Program-made: the position numbers and the translations under genes
Origin: Peribacillus huizhouensis
GTDB taxonomy: Bacteria > Bacillota > Bacilli > Bacillales > DSM-1321
Reading direction: 5' to 3'
NCBI RefSeq assembly: GCF_014138605.1
Contig: NZ_JACJHX010000025.1
Location: 1 to 39,672, forward strand
Length of the DNA stretch: 39,672 bases
In this document: piece by piece, positions 1 through 7,580 of the stretch
Layout of the letters: each line of letters begins with the position of its first letter
How positions within the stretch are numbered: position 1 is the first letter of the stretch
The notes under the pieces: model-generated
The model's database searches: none
Told to the model about the DNA's origin: nothing
The model's input: the letters and a program-made list of their open reading frames with translations, nothing else

Positions 1-130
1 CTCTCCCCTTTTTTAAAAATGAATGAGCTGCGTCTTATTAAGTATTGCCTTTTTCACTGAATTACAGAAGTTTATTTTCATGGTAGTTTAAGTGCAATCC
101 TTCACAATGGAATAAACACGACTGATATTT

Positions 131-208
131 ATAAACAACTTTATTATGTTTTAAACGACTTTATTATGTTTTAAACGACTTTATTGTAAATTAAAGAACT
201 TTATTATT
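131..208. repeat. Short tandem repeat, 20-base unit, about 3.5 copies
   Basis: The unit TTATTATGTTTTAAACGACT occurs at 141-160 and 161-180. A related unit precedes it at 131-140 (AACAACT variant) and a diverged one follows at 181-208 (TTAAAGAACT variant). It lies in a gene-free, AT-rich stretch. Apart from this repeat and the hairpin at 288-325, nothing convincing is seen in positions 1-495. Confidence 0.75.
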
Positions 209-287
209 CGTGAACACCATTAAGTGTTGCTTTTAAATGAAGATTGATTAAATTAATACTAATACCCTTGATAAACGAACAAAAAGA

Positions 288-325
288 AAAGGCTTGTTTT
301 GAAAAAATAATCAAAACAAACCTTT
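288..325 (-). terminator. Hairpin, likely rho-independent terminator (leftward)
   Basis: The stem is AAAGG-c-TTGTTTTGA against TCAAAACAA-a-CCTTT with an 8-base AT loop. Read on the minus strand it is followed by a CTTTTT tract. It would serve transcripts coming from the Nudix-like remnant at 496-621. Confidence 0.55.
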
Positions 326-495
326 AATATATTCAATTGGATTATTTTTTTTAAAAATGTTTGATCATTTTCTAACTGTGTTGCTCAGTAATAGTGCCCG
401 ATTGCTGAAGATCGAAAAATTTAAAGGAACTTCAAAATTATTCTTAGTTATTGTGCTAAAGCACTCATTAGCTCGATAAAGAAATAGCTTTTACA

Positions 496-621
496 TTAAC
501 TCTTTACAAGCTTCTCCTTCAATCCAACCAACTTTTTCTTAATGAAAGGATCTGTTTCTTCAGGTAATTGGTCCAACTTGAAAAATTCAGCTTCAATTTT
601 TTCATTACTGAACCCAATCAC
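496..621 (-). pseudogene. 3' fragment of a Nudix-like hydrolase gene
   Basis: A minus-strand frame without an N-terminal domain encodes about 41 residues ending in a stop at 496-498. The core LDQLPEETDPFIKKK resembles the C-terminal tail of Nudix hydrolases, where an FF.LDELPE segment is common. Upstream (to about 700) all frames are broken by stops and no Nudix box is visible, so the 5' part is lost or scrambled. The family call rests only on this tail; a short orphan ORF of other origin is possible. Confidence 0.35.
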
Positions 622-883
622 TTCTCATACATTCATTTAAACTTTGCTAATATTAAAAATCCTTTTCATTATCTATAAAATTGGTCTTCCCCTACCTGTT
701 GCTAGATAAGTCAGTTGAATTGTTACTAGTCTATATGGAATTCATGATTCAATCGATGACCACGTTAAGCTAAGTAATACTGAGTCGATCAATAAAAAAA
801 CAAAGAAATTCTTGAAAAACAGAAAACTGCTGCATTTAGCAAATAATATACTGTTTATGGTAGTATGTTCTCTAAAAATAAAA

Positions 884-930
884 AGCCGAAAATTTGCAAG
901 AAATGAATAACAACTTGCATACTTTCGACT
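884..930 (-). terminator. Rho-independent terminator downstream of the YdeI-like gene
   Basis: A 17-base imperfect stem (AGTCGAAA...TTGCAAG type) with a loop of about 13 bases is followed on the minus strand by TTTTTATTTTT. It lies 280 bases 3' of the YdeI-like gene. The sequence between (931-1209) has only stop-ridden frames and may be decayed coding DNA. Confidence 0.6.
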
Positions 931-1209
931 TGTGGATAATTTAAGATATTAAAAAATCTACGTGTTAGTTCAAGAAAAGCGTCCTTCAGCAGCCAATGGG
1001 TAAACTTTTTTTGTGAAGTATTTTTCTTTTCTTTGCTGGTAATACGTAAGCCTATTACAGGGTAATTTGCTTATACACTATGAACCCTTTTTTGTTTTCT
1101 TCCATTTTAATTATCTTTTTGGGTGTTACCTGCGATTCAAGGAGTTCGAATGAACACTAAGTATGGTAATATCTTAAAGTTTGATTAATTGATTTTTACA
1201 TCGAATATG

Positions 1210-1803
1210 CTAATCATTTAATCCCTTTCCATTGAGAATTTGCTGTAAACATTTTTCAACCCTTGACTCTCGGGTTTTGGATTGTTTGGGTTTAGAAAAA
1301 TGAAGAATGTATGCTCTTTGCCGTCCCGGCGTCAATGCTTCAAAAGCAGTTTTCAAGGCAGGGATTTCATCGAATTTTTTTTGAAATTCTTCAGGAATTA
1401 TGAATTCTGTATTCTTTTTAAAATTCACTTCCAAACCGGATTTTTCAACTTCAATGGCTTCGTATATATAGGCTTTCAAGATGGTTTCCATTTCAACTAT
1501 TTCTTGAACATTAGTGAACCGTATCTGACGCGCCGCCTGTACATTCTCCGTTTGTTGGATTAGAATACTATGGGTATCCTGTAACAAGGCACCTTTGTGA
1601 AACAGCAGGGCACAATATTCTTTAAATCCATGAATTAAAACTATGTTTTTTTTCTCAAACGTGTAACATGGATGCATCCACTTAAATTCTTCAGTCAGCT
1701 CACAGTCAAGAATGATCATTCTCAGTTTCTCATATTCTTCCTTCCACTTGTTAGTTTTACTTAAAAATTCATCAACCTTGGGATTCATTCTACTATTTGT
1801 CAT
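1210..1803 (-). CDS. YdeI-like protein (DUF1801 plus YdeI/OmpD-associated domain)
   Basis: A 197-residue cytoplasmic protein matching the layout of B. subtilis YdeI. The N-terminal DUF1801-like half contains the family signature KLRMIILDCELTEEFKW.HPCY (about residues 26-48). The C-terminal OmdA-like half has EFQKKFDEIPALKTAFEALTPGRQRAYILHFS and ends in basic residues. No catalytic activity is firmly established for this family; roles in binding small ligands or peptides have been proposed. The ATG at 1801-1803 is chosen because GAGGGG lies 9 bases upstream; a TTG one codon earlier is possible. The start overlaps the stop of a truncated paralogue (1803-1916) in a TGATG junction. A terminator follows at 884-930. 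Confidence 0.8.
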   Translation of the reverse strand: MTNSRMNPKVDEFLSKTNKWKEEYEKLRMIILDCELTEEFKWMHPCYTFEKKNIVLIHGFKEYCALLFHKGALLQDTHSILIQQTENVQAARQIRFTNVQEIVEMETILKAYIYEAIEVEKSGLEVNFKKNTEFIIPEEFQKKFDEIPALKTAFEALTPGRQRAYILHFSKPKQSKTRESRVEKCLQQILNGKGLND

Positions 1804-1916
1804 CAAGGAATACCCCTCTTCAATTTTTCGATCAACTGACAGTCAAAAGTGATTATTCTCAATTTCTCCAATTCTTCCTGTCACTTTTTTGGATTTACTT
1901 GAATATTTTCAATCAT
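1803..1916 (-). pseudogene. Truncated 5' remnant of a second YdeI-like gene
   Basis: A 38-codon frame starting at ATG 1914-1916 reads MIENIQVNPKK, an in-frame TGA at 1881-1883, then QEELEKLRIITFDCQLIEKLK and a stop at 1803-1805. It aligns with residues of the adjacent intact gene (VDEFLSKTNKWKEEYEKLR and IILDCELTEEFK). The nucleotide sequence is also recognisably similar to 1690-1790. It is the N-terminal stub of a paralogue, disabled by an internal stop, whose remaining frame ends exactly at the start codon of the intact gene. This suggests an old tandem duplication followed by deletion. Confidence 0.7.
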
Positions 1917-2023
1917 GAATCATTTTCCATGTCCAACTTGGCAAACTAGCTTGCATCAGTTAAGGTGAACCAAACCTACTTGATAGATAGCGTGAAACTG
2001 AAAATCCAGGGATAATGTTAAAC

Positions 2024-2353
2024 TCATTCTTCTTCCTCCTCTAATAGTTGGTTCAATCGCAACATATTCGTACTCCAGAACTTACTGTAGAAAGCCACCC
2101 AACCTTGAATTTCCTGCAGTGGATTAGCATTGAGCCTATAACGTGTTTCCCGTCCGACTTTTCGGGTGGTTACAAGACGAGCATCCTTCAAGATAGCTAA
2201 GTGTTTTGAAACCGCTGTACGCCCCATTTCAAAATGAGATGTCAATTCGTGAAGAGGTAATTCTTCTACGTCTGCCAATAGACGAATCAGTTCACGTCGA
2301 GTTGGGTCGGCAACGGCAACATATACATCCCTCATTTTATTTGTATCGTTCAA
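2024..2353 (-). CDS. ArsR-family winged-helix transcriptional regulator
   Basis: A 109-residue regulator of the ArsR/SmtB fold. ADPTRRELIRLLADVEELPLHEL forms the first helices, and MGRTAVSKHLAILKDARLV is the recognition helix region, followed by the winged hairpin KVGRETRYRL. There is no cysteine, so a thiol metal sensor site is absent. It resembles the ArsR subgroup usually paired with SRPBCC/AHSA1 genes, but here no such partner is present and the nearest downstream genes are YdeI-like. The TTG at 2351-2353 is preferred: GGAGG lies 6 bases upstream and the longer open frame runs back into the promoter at 2408-2437. The ATG at 2333-2335 is the alternative. Confidence 0.82.
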   Translation of the reverse strand: MNDTNKMRDVYVAVADPTRRELIRLLADVEELPLHELTSHFEMGRTAVSKHLAILKDARLVTTRKVGRETRYRLNANPLQEIQGWVAFYSKFWSTNMLRLNQLLEEEEE

Positions 2354-2407
2354 AATCACCCTCCCCTTACTTTCGAGTTTTAATAAGACTCCGATTAGTG
2401 TTGATTT

Positions 2408-2437
2408 ATAATAGGACATTAATTGGTGTCATGTCAA
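2408..2437 (-). promoter_or_regulatory. Sigma-A-type promoter for the ArsR gene
   Basis: On the minus strand TTGACA (2432-2437) and TATTAT (2408-2413) are separated by 18 bases. A GACAT-N11-ATGTC inverted repeat overlaps the spacer and could be an autoregulatory operator. Transcription would start near 2401, about 48 bases before the TTG start, which excludes the longer ORF start at 2419. Confidence 0.7.
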
Positions 2438-2527
2438 GCAGACCTTATTGGGAAAGTTACAGGGTGCTTTTGTCGGTAATCTGCCTGTTAGAAGCAAAAC
2501 TGTTAAAAAAGAATAGATTAAAAAAAC

Positions 2528-2563
2528 AAAAAGCCACTCAACGTAATCAGTAAGCGACTTTTT
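2528..2563 (-). terminator. Terminator after the small membrane protein gene
   Basis: AAAAAGTCGCTTA pairs with TGAGTGGCTTTTT (with G-U pairs) around a 10-base loop and is followed by a T-rich tract on the minus strand, 15 bases past the stop at 2578. Confidence 0.6.
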
Positions 2564-2577
2564 CTATCTATATATGA

Positions 2578-2766
2578 TTATTTATCATTTCCCATTACCC
2601 TTATCAACTCATCAAGCTTTTCATTTCGCTGCTCATCCAATCTTGTCTTGGCATTCATAAACTTGATCACCTTAACAATAAAATAAATACTGAACACAAC
2701 AAGACCTAGATAAATTAATATAGGTATTATTGCAAAAAGACCAAATAAACCATTAGCGACTTCCAT
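2578..2766 (-). CDS. Small single-pass membrane protein, hypothetical
   Basis: A 62-residue protein starting MEVANGLFGLF. A long hydrophobic segment (about residues 8-33, AIIPILIYLGLVVFSIYFIV) is followed by a charged amphipathic tail, RLDEQRNEKLDELIRVMG, which could be a short coiled coil. This layout resembles the short DUF4083-type membrane proteins of Bacillus, but the match is not certain. The ATG at 2764-2766 is chosen because AGGAGG lies 9 bases upstream; the longer frame has no ribosome binding site. No function can be assigned. Confidence 0.6.
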   Translation of the reverse strand: MEVANGLFGLFAIIPILIYLGLVVFSIYFIVKVIKFMNAKTRLDEQRNEKLDELIRVMGNDK

Positions 2767-2883
2767 TAACAGAATCCTCCTAAATGTAAAATATACCATC
2801 ATTATACATTAAATTGTAAGCTTAGTGGAAAATTGTGCTTAGGGGCAATTGTTCTAGTATTATATATATTCTAACGAGTTATT

Positions 2884-3022
2884 CTATATAATATTCGTTG
2901 TATAGATGATTACTATTTCATCTTTTTCTATGAGTTCTTCGATACAATAGTCTGCGAACTCTCTGATAATAATACCAAATTCCTATTACACAACTCCCAA
3001 TTAACAGTTTTTGTTCACCTTT
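2884..3022 (-). pseudogene. Possible decayed coding fragment
   Basis: The minus strand reads protein-like text in two adjoining frames: KGEQKLLIGSCVIGI (about 2975-3022), then FGIIIREFADYCIEELIEKD and a short tail to a TAG at 2884-2886. A one-base shift joins them. No family is recognised and no start is seen. A similar coding-like scrap reads SWVAWGHLIKLGGTIIEEEI on the minus strand around 3140-3230. The rest of the 2767-3409 gap shows only short AT-rich sequence. Confidence 0.3.
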
Positions 3023-3409
3023 GGACAATAGGCACCCATTCTAGAGTAATTTAAAAAGCATACTCGATAGTGCGAGAATTGGATATTAACTATAAAAACA
3101 CTTATAAATTCGACCTCTTAGAAAGTCAGACATTGCTTTAGAGTAGCAAAAGTAGTATTTCTTCTTCAATGATAGTTCCTCCTAATTTAATGAGATGCCC
3201 CCATGCCACCCAACTCAGAGCGGTTATATGATTTAATAATCTACTTGCCTTATATCTACAACGAATTTCTTACTATCCATTTTAAAAACACATTAAATCA
3301 GTCCCTTATTTCTTAAAGTAATCAAATTGTAAAAGGTTTGTCATTGGATTACCCTTGTTGTTGCGATTCATTAGTTATAAACTTTATCTACTGTTAAGGA
3401 GTGATAAAG

Positions 3410-3727
3410 TTGAAAGAAGTAACTGTGGATAAATTAGTTTTTAAGGAAAATCTATCGATAATTGAACAAATGTCATTGAAAGATATTATGTATAAGTGGC
3501 TTGGTAGTCCTGAGGAAGGGTTAGATAACATTCTTCCACTTGAATATACACATTCGGTCTTTGCAAAGATGGAGACACCACCGGAAACAAACTTAATGAT
3601 CGAAAGTGGTGAAACCTTCAGATATGTTACTTTAACTGAAGATAATCAGATTGTTATAGGTGTCTTAGATATCAACAATGAATTAAGGTTTAGAATCTTT
3701 TATCTTGAAGAACGTTTGGGAGTATAA
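3410..3727 (+). CDS. Hypothetical protein, 105 residues
   Basis: A soluble acidic protein starting with TTG at 3410-3412 (LKEVTVDKLVFKENLSIIEQ). AAGGAG lies 8 bases upstream, while the GTG at 3401 overlaps that ribosome binding site and is unlikely. The C-terminal half (ESGETFRYVTLTEDNQIVIG to FRIFYLEERLG) alternates polar and hydrophobic residues as in a small beta-rich domain. No membrane segment, signal peptide or known motif is visible, and no family is recognised. It stands alone on the plus strand among minus-strand genes. A hairpin follows at 3760-3796. Confidence 0.6.
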   Translation: MKEVTVDKLVFKENLSIIEQMSLKDIMYKWLGSPEEGLDNILPLEYTHSVFAKMETPPETNLMIESGETFRYVTLTEDNQIVIGVLDINNELRFRIFYLEERLGV

Positions 3728-3759
3728 GCATTGTAATATTCCTATTTAGAAGTTTTTTT

Positions 3760-3796
3760 CATTGGTTTTGTTACAATTCTAGTAGCAAAACCGATG
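3760..3796 (+). terminator. Hairpin after the hypothetical gene
   Basis: An 11-bp stem, CATTGGTTTTG (3760-3770) with CAAAACCGATG (3786-3796), has one G-U pair. A T run precedes rather than follows it on the plus strand, so termination would be weak. It is recorded as a hairpin of probable terminator origin. Confidence 0.4.
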
Positions 3797-3856
3797 AGTT
3801 ATTAATAAAAAAATTCTGTCAGATTTTTACATTTCACAATCACCTGAAAGCAATAC

Positions 3857-4323
3857 CTACCCCCTTTTACTGTGTTCTTTTGTATGGAACAAAGTAAATA
3901 ATTCCATAAGACATTTGCCTTTATGTTGCAATACAAAGTCCAAATATTCATCAACCTTTTTGCATCACACTTAGCTAAAACCTTATTAAATAGTTCCAAA
4001 GCCTTTGTATGATTGTTATCATATTTATGGGCTTTACCAATACGAATTAACGCAACGATTTCTCTGACTGCATGGTTAAGACAATACGATAAAGAATTTA
4101 ATGCCTTTTTTGGTTATTCATTTATCCTGTATAAATTACCTATAGTTCCATACAGAAAATATCTGTCATCTTCATTGCTTGTCTGTAATAAGTTTTCTGC
4201 TTCATCAATAAGTTCCTTTAGTTTTAAAGGATTAGAGGTTTTTTCACGAAGATATTCATTTTTATCAAAGTAAACTATCTCATTGATAGCAACCAATCTT
4301 TCCCTATAATCTGCAAGGTTCAT
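3857..4323 (-). pseudogene. TPR-like gene broken by a stop and a frameshift
   Basis: The minus-strand start (MNLADYRERLVAINEIVYFD) has a G-rich ribosome binding site. The frame encodes a helical-repeat-like protein (KLKELIDEAENLLQ, then YGTIGNLYRINE) until a TAA at 4114-4116. Translation continues in the same frame as PKKALNSLSYCLNHAVREIV and YDNNHTKALELFNKVLAKCD. Near an A5 run at 3957-3961 the good reading jumps frame to KVDEYLDFVLQHKGKCLMEL and ends at a TAG at 3857-3859. Restoring one A repairs the shift. The pattern A.N.L.YCLN...A.ELFNK is that of tetratricopeptide repeats. The start and ribosome binding site remain but the product is dead. Confidence 0.65.
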
Positions 4324-4387
4324 ATCTTCTGTCCCCCAATAACAAAAACCTTTTATAAAACAATCTGGCCCGATTGATGAAGTATTG

Positions 4388-4414
4388 GCGCTAATCCTTT
4401 TTAGGGAATAGCGC
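4388..4414. repeat. Hairpin between the DinB gene and the TPR pseudogene
   Basis: GCGCTA-a-TCC pairs with GGGA-a-TAGCGC around a short T-rich loop. It lies 30 bases past the DinB-family stop, but no U tract follows on the minus strand. The adjacent CAATCTGGCCCGATTG at about 4362-4377 has a relative at 5098-5113, suggesting a small dispersed palindromic repeat. Confidence 0.5.
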
Positions 4415-4443
4415 GGGTTTACGGTATTATTGGCAAAGACAGT

Positions 4444-4926
4444 CTAATTGTCAAATAATCCTCTTCGAATCAAATTTGCAGTCACAGGTTTTTTCCCTAA
4501 TTCACGTGACCATATAGATAATTGGCCGATATGGTGGATTTCATGGGCAATGACATGACGCATGATCTCCCCGTATTTAAAGTTTTCTGTTTCTCCGTTA
4601 GGATTATTTTCCGAAAATATTTTTGACTCCATTTCACTTGTCCATGATCTCACATATGGCTCCACATCGCCGCGATATTGCCGCGATAGATTTAACACCT
4701 TTTGTAAACTAGAATATTCTTCAAATGTAGGGTGTTTGGGGACTTGTTCTCCTCTGAGATCCAGGGTTATCCAAGCCCATTCAACATCCACGATATGAAA
4801 CAGTGTGTATAGAATGCTTCCTACCCCACCCACACGTTTTTTTAATAATTCTTCCTCCGGAACATCCTTACACCATGTAAACCAGTCATCACGCACTTGC
4901 CAGTTATACTGAAACAGTTTCAACAT
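4444..4926 (-). CDS. DinB-family protein (YjoA-like)
   Basis: A 160-residue four-helix-bundle protein of the DinB/YfiT superfamily, closest in feel to B. subtilis YjoA. Histidines fitting the family's three-His metal site are in TLFHIVDVEWAW (about residue 43) and IAHEIHHIGQLSIW (about 130-135). DinB proteins are often nickel- or zinc-binding, with thiol-transferase roles known only in some branches, so the reaction is unknown. The ATG at 4924-4926 is chosen since GAGGG lies 8 bases upstream; the frame opens five codons earlier with an ATG that contains that GAGGG. It is a lone gene in a degraded neighbourhood. Confidence 0.8.
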   Translation of the reverse strand: MLKLFQYNWQVRDDWFTWCKDVPEEELLKKRVGGVGSILYTLFHIVDVEWAWITLDLRGEQVPKHPTFEEYSSLQKVLNLSRQYRGDVEPYVRSWTSEMESKIFSENNPNGETENFKYGEIMRHVIAHEIHHIGQLSIWSRELGKKPVTANLIRRGLFDN

Positions 4927-5088
4927 CACAACATCCCTCATATTTTATAGATTTAATATATAATTTTCGCCAAAGGACTTCAAAATCCTCTTTGATAATA
5001 ATTTCAAAAAACTCTGTATAAATCCTCAACAAACCGGCCCTTTAGTTTAAGTACATATCTTCACAATCTTCACTATACAATTTATCAT

Positions 5089-5122
5089 GTTATTCCACAA
5101 TCTGGCCTAATTGTGAAATAAC
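5089..5122. repeat. Near-perfect palindrome
   Basis: GTTATT-c-CACAAT pairs with ATTGTG-a-AATAAC around CTGGCCTA. It sits in the 740-base gap between the DinB gene and the SRAP pseudogene. The core CAATCTGGCC is shared with 4362-4371. Confidence 0.6.
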
Positions 5123-5147
5123 ACTATATTACATTTACCATAAGAAA

Positions 5148-5172
5148 CCCCTTTAGACTACTTCCAAAGGGG
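5148..5172 (-). terminator. Small hairpin, possible terminator
   Basis: CCCCTTT (5148-5154) pairs with AAAGGGG (5166-5172). On the minus strand it is followed by TTTCTT. No clear gene feeds into it apart from the SRAP pseudogene further upstream. Confidence 0.35.
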
Positions 5173-5333
5173 CAAAACTTCGCAACTTTTTTATAAACAT
5201 CGTGACTTTATTTTAAATCTACATCCCCCTGTTTTATACTCTTTCGCGTATAGTATGTAGTCCTTTATTTTTAATTAGTTTATTGTTAAAGGACTACGGA
5301 AATCTGAAAAGCGCCCTGTCAAGAATACAGTAG

Positions 5334-5398
5334 AATAAAGTGAAACTTCAACCATTGGGGTATTCTCCAACCCTCACTAATTGAAGTTTCTTTTTATT
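5334..5398 (-). repeat. Copy A: terminal hairpin of the structured repeat family
   Basis: The plus strand carries AAAGTGAAACTTCAA, a GGGG/CCC-containing core, then TTGAAGTTTCTTTTTATT. GAAACTTCAA (5342-5351) and TTGAAGTTTC (5381-5390) form a perfect 10-bp outer stem. The left part and core match, in reverse, the right end of the element at 30081-30402. Only that end is present here. As built it would also work as a plus-strand terminator. Confidence 0.6.
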
Positions 5399-5420
5399 AT
5401 TGTCTCTGTTAAACTTGCTT

Positions 5421-5482
5421 GTTGATTGGAACGTAAGCCGTTCGCTTTCCGCGGGAGTCTCATGCCTTCCGCTCCAATCAAC
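5421..5482. repeat. MITE-like repeat, internally deleted copy (62 bp)
   Basis: The ends are perfect 10-bp inverted repeats, GTTGATTGGA and TCCAATCAAC. The middle contains TTCGCTTTCCGCGGGAGTCTC, joining sequences found at the left and right of the fuller copy at 38147-38274. No coding capacity is present. Confidence 0.7.
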
Positions 5483-5563
5483 ATAGAGCCAAAACAACAA
5501 TAAACTTTAACATGGCCTTTTTATTAAATCATTTTCGTAGAAAAACATCTTTCTAAACAAAAA

Positions 5564-5584
5564 AACTCCTCCATTGGAGGAGTT
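5564..5584 (-). terminator. Terminator after the SRAP pseudogene
   Basis: AACTCCTCC and GGAGGAGTT form a tight palindrome with a T run on the minus-strand side, about 80 bases past the pseudogene stop. It shows the locus was once a normal transcription unit. Confidence 0.7.
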
Positions 5585-5665
5585 AAAACCTAATCAAATT
5601 CTTGATTTTTCAAAAAGAAAAGAGATCTAATGAACTACTTAACCAATTTGTTCTATCAAGTAAGA

Positions 5666-6309
5666 TTAATTATTATTAGGCGAGTTAATATCGGCCGATA
5701 CCTCAAATGCTTCCATTTGTTTTGGATCATACGGTTTTAAGTATTGTTGTAGAAAATGAGTATCTTTAATTGAAGGATCTAACCAAACTTTTTCATCTTC
5801 AGGTTTAAGAATAACAGGCATTCTATCATGAATATCGGACATTAACTCATTTGTAGCAGTAGTAATAACTAAACAAGTGTAGATAGCTCTTCCTTCAGCT
5901 GATCGCCATGATTCCCATAAGCCCGCCATTCCAATTGGAGCACTGTTTTTTAGTTTGATTCGCATAGGGATTTTACGTTTAGGTGTCTTTTTCCATTCAT
6001 AAAAGGAATTAGCTAGTATTATACAACGTTTCTTTTTGTATGCATTCTTGAAACTTGGTTACGCTGCCAGAGTTTCAGCTCTAGCTTTGATCATTTTGTA
6101 CCCAATTTTTTCATCATTAGCCTAAAATGGAATTAATCCCCATCGAGATAACCTAAACGATTCTTAGTTCCATCATTGATAACTGATAAAACTGAGTGTG
6201 AAGGGGCGATGTTATAACTGAATTGATAATCATCATTAAAAGGAGCTTGAATGTCAAAACGGTCAATTATTTCTTCTATATCAGTGAACAAAGTAAAGCG
6301 TCCGCACAT
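5666..6309 (-). pseudogene. Broken SRAP-domain gene (YedK/HMCES-type abasic-site sensor)
   Basis: Intact family members are about 220 residues and form a thiazolidine crosslink with abasic DNA through Cys2. Here the start MCGRFTLF (6309) retains that cysteine, and ARAET, NSFYEW and IHDRMPVIL landmarks are all present. Three lesions disable it: a one-base deletion near 6138-6147 (LRWGL region), TAG at 6122-6124 replacing Trp in PFWAND, and TAA at 6059-6061 after ETLA. The C-terminal 99 codons (5666-5965) remain open from an internal ATG, but no ribosome binding site serves it and the active Cys would be missing. A terminator remains at 5564-5584. Confidence 0.85.
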
Positions 6310-6371
6310 AATTTCACCTACTTGTATGGTTAGTAAGATTGATTGCAGAAAATGAGCTTGTGGGTATCATA

Positions 6372-6527
6372 TTAACGCACTAAAATTCTAATATCCGTAA
6401 ATGGTTGGTTGAATAATTCGCTGTTTATTAATAGTGCTCCAAGGACATCTCTTTCATCTTCAGCTTCAATTATGTCTGATAAAATTATCGTACTACCATT
6501 CTTAACCGTAACATTATATTCGTTCAT
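6372..6527 (-). CDS. Small hypothetical protein, 51 residues
   Basis: Starts MNEYNVTVKNGSTIILSD with AGGAGG five bases upstream of the ATG at 6525-6527; the longer frame to 6572 lacks a ribosome binding site. The sequence alternates strand-like and charged segments (DIIEAEDERDVLGALLINSE) and has no membrane segment, cysteine or recognised motif. It lies just upstream of the SRAP pseudogene on the same strand, 62 bases away, and could have been co-transcribed. No function is proposed. Confidence 0.5.
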   Translation of the reverse strand: MNEYNVTVKNGSTIILSDIIEAEDERDVLGALLINSELFNQPFTDIRILVR

Positions 6528-6579
6528 AGAATCCTCCTGAAAGTAGTTATATGTATTTCTGGATTGAAGCATACCCTAG

Positions 6580-7150
6580 TATGTAAATGATCCCTACATA
6601 AAATGTATTCTCAATAATTTTTCCTGGTTCATATTGTCTTATTAAGCCTTCCTTCATTTTACTCTTCTATGTATCGAATTTCCATAATTTCGTTATTTAT
6701 TACAAGCGTTTGATCATTCGAAAAAACGTGCATTATTTCAACTTTCTCTATTTTTCACACCTTATACCACTTAATACCTTCGACACTAGATGATTATTCC
6801 CTTTTAATTTCTATCTTTTTCACTAGGCATCTTTCTTCACTTTTAAGGCCTCATGATATATTCACTTTTCGATTTCCACAAGTTTCTATGTCAAATTTCC
6901 TGGTAAATTTAGTTATATGAATTTCTGATTGATTTTTCTCTATACCCCTTTCCAAAATTTCTTACTCATTTCATTCAAGAGTTTGTAATATAGCCTTTGT
7001 AAAAGTTGTATAAATATTTGTAATGAATAAATCATTTTATCTACTTTATAAACTACAATACATTTATAGAAAATTATTGTTCGAAAGAAATAATTTGTAA
7101 CACATTTTTACCGGTGATTAAAGAATCTTTTGCAAGAATAGAAAAGTACG
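6580..7150. other. Gene-free AT-rich stretch, probably decayed coding DNA
   Basis: No frame longer than about 25 codons looks real. The minus strand contains short protein-like scraps separated by stops, such as MHVFSNDQTLVINNEIMEIR near 6660-6735, without ribosome binding sites. No repeat or RNA structure stands out. Confidence 0.4.
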
Positions 7151-7172
7151 GTTAAGAAAGGCGGAGTTACTG

Positions 7173-7517
7173 GTGATTCTAGATGTGGCTAAATTGATAA
7201 ACTTAGGGCAAAGATTTATCTTAGAAATTTGTGCACTCGTTGTATATGGATACTGGGGCTTTAAGATAGGGAACTCTGGTTTCATAAAGGGGTTACTATG
7301 TATTATTATCCCAGTGGGAATTGCTGTTATTTGGGGGGGATTTGGCTCTCCAAAAGCGAGTATTCAATTATCTGAACCACTTCACTTAGTATTAGAAGTA
7401 ATTATATTCTTAGTACCAGTAGGATTACTTTTCAGCTTAAATGAGATAAAATTAGCTATGGTATATGGAATTATTGTGATTATAAATAGAATACTCATTT
7501 ATATTTGGGGTCAATAA
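7173..7517 (+). CDS. YrdB-like integral membrane protein (DUF2568)
   Basis: A 114-residue protein with four predicted membrane segments: about 8-28 (FILEICALVVYGYWGFKI), 36-56 (IKGLLCIIIPVGIAVIWGGF), 68-88 (HLVLEVIIFLVPVGLLFS) and 91-112. The pattern FILEICALV.YGYWGF, then GSPKA...PLHLVLE is that of B. subtilis YrdB/DUF2568; the role is unknown. The GTG at 7173-7175 is used as start, with GGAG six bases upstream. Three small plus-strand genes of unknown function follow, but spacing and separate ribosome binding sites do not prove an operon. Confidence 0.75.
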   Translation: MILDVAKLINLGQRFILEICALVVYGYWGFKIGNSGFIKGLLCIIIPVGIAVIWGGFGSPKASIQLSEPLHLVLEVIIFLVPVGLLFSLNEIKLAMVYGIIVIINRILIYIWGQ

Positions 7518-7580
7518 GTTTTTGTTTGAATCAGTTGAACTATGAGAAGATCTATAATAGTATTTAAGGAAGGTGACAAA

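Noticed and set aside
1151..1189. Twelve-codon plus-strand frame (MNTKYGNILKFD) with AAGGAG site
   Set aside because: No homologue is recognised and the surroundings are decayed; chance cannot be excluded.
5089..5482. Possible CRISPR array because of several palindromic repeats
   Set aside because: Repeats differ in sequence, are unevenly spaced and have no uniform spacers, and no cas genes are near.
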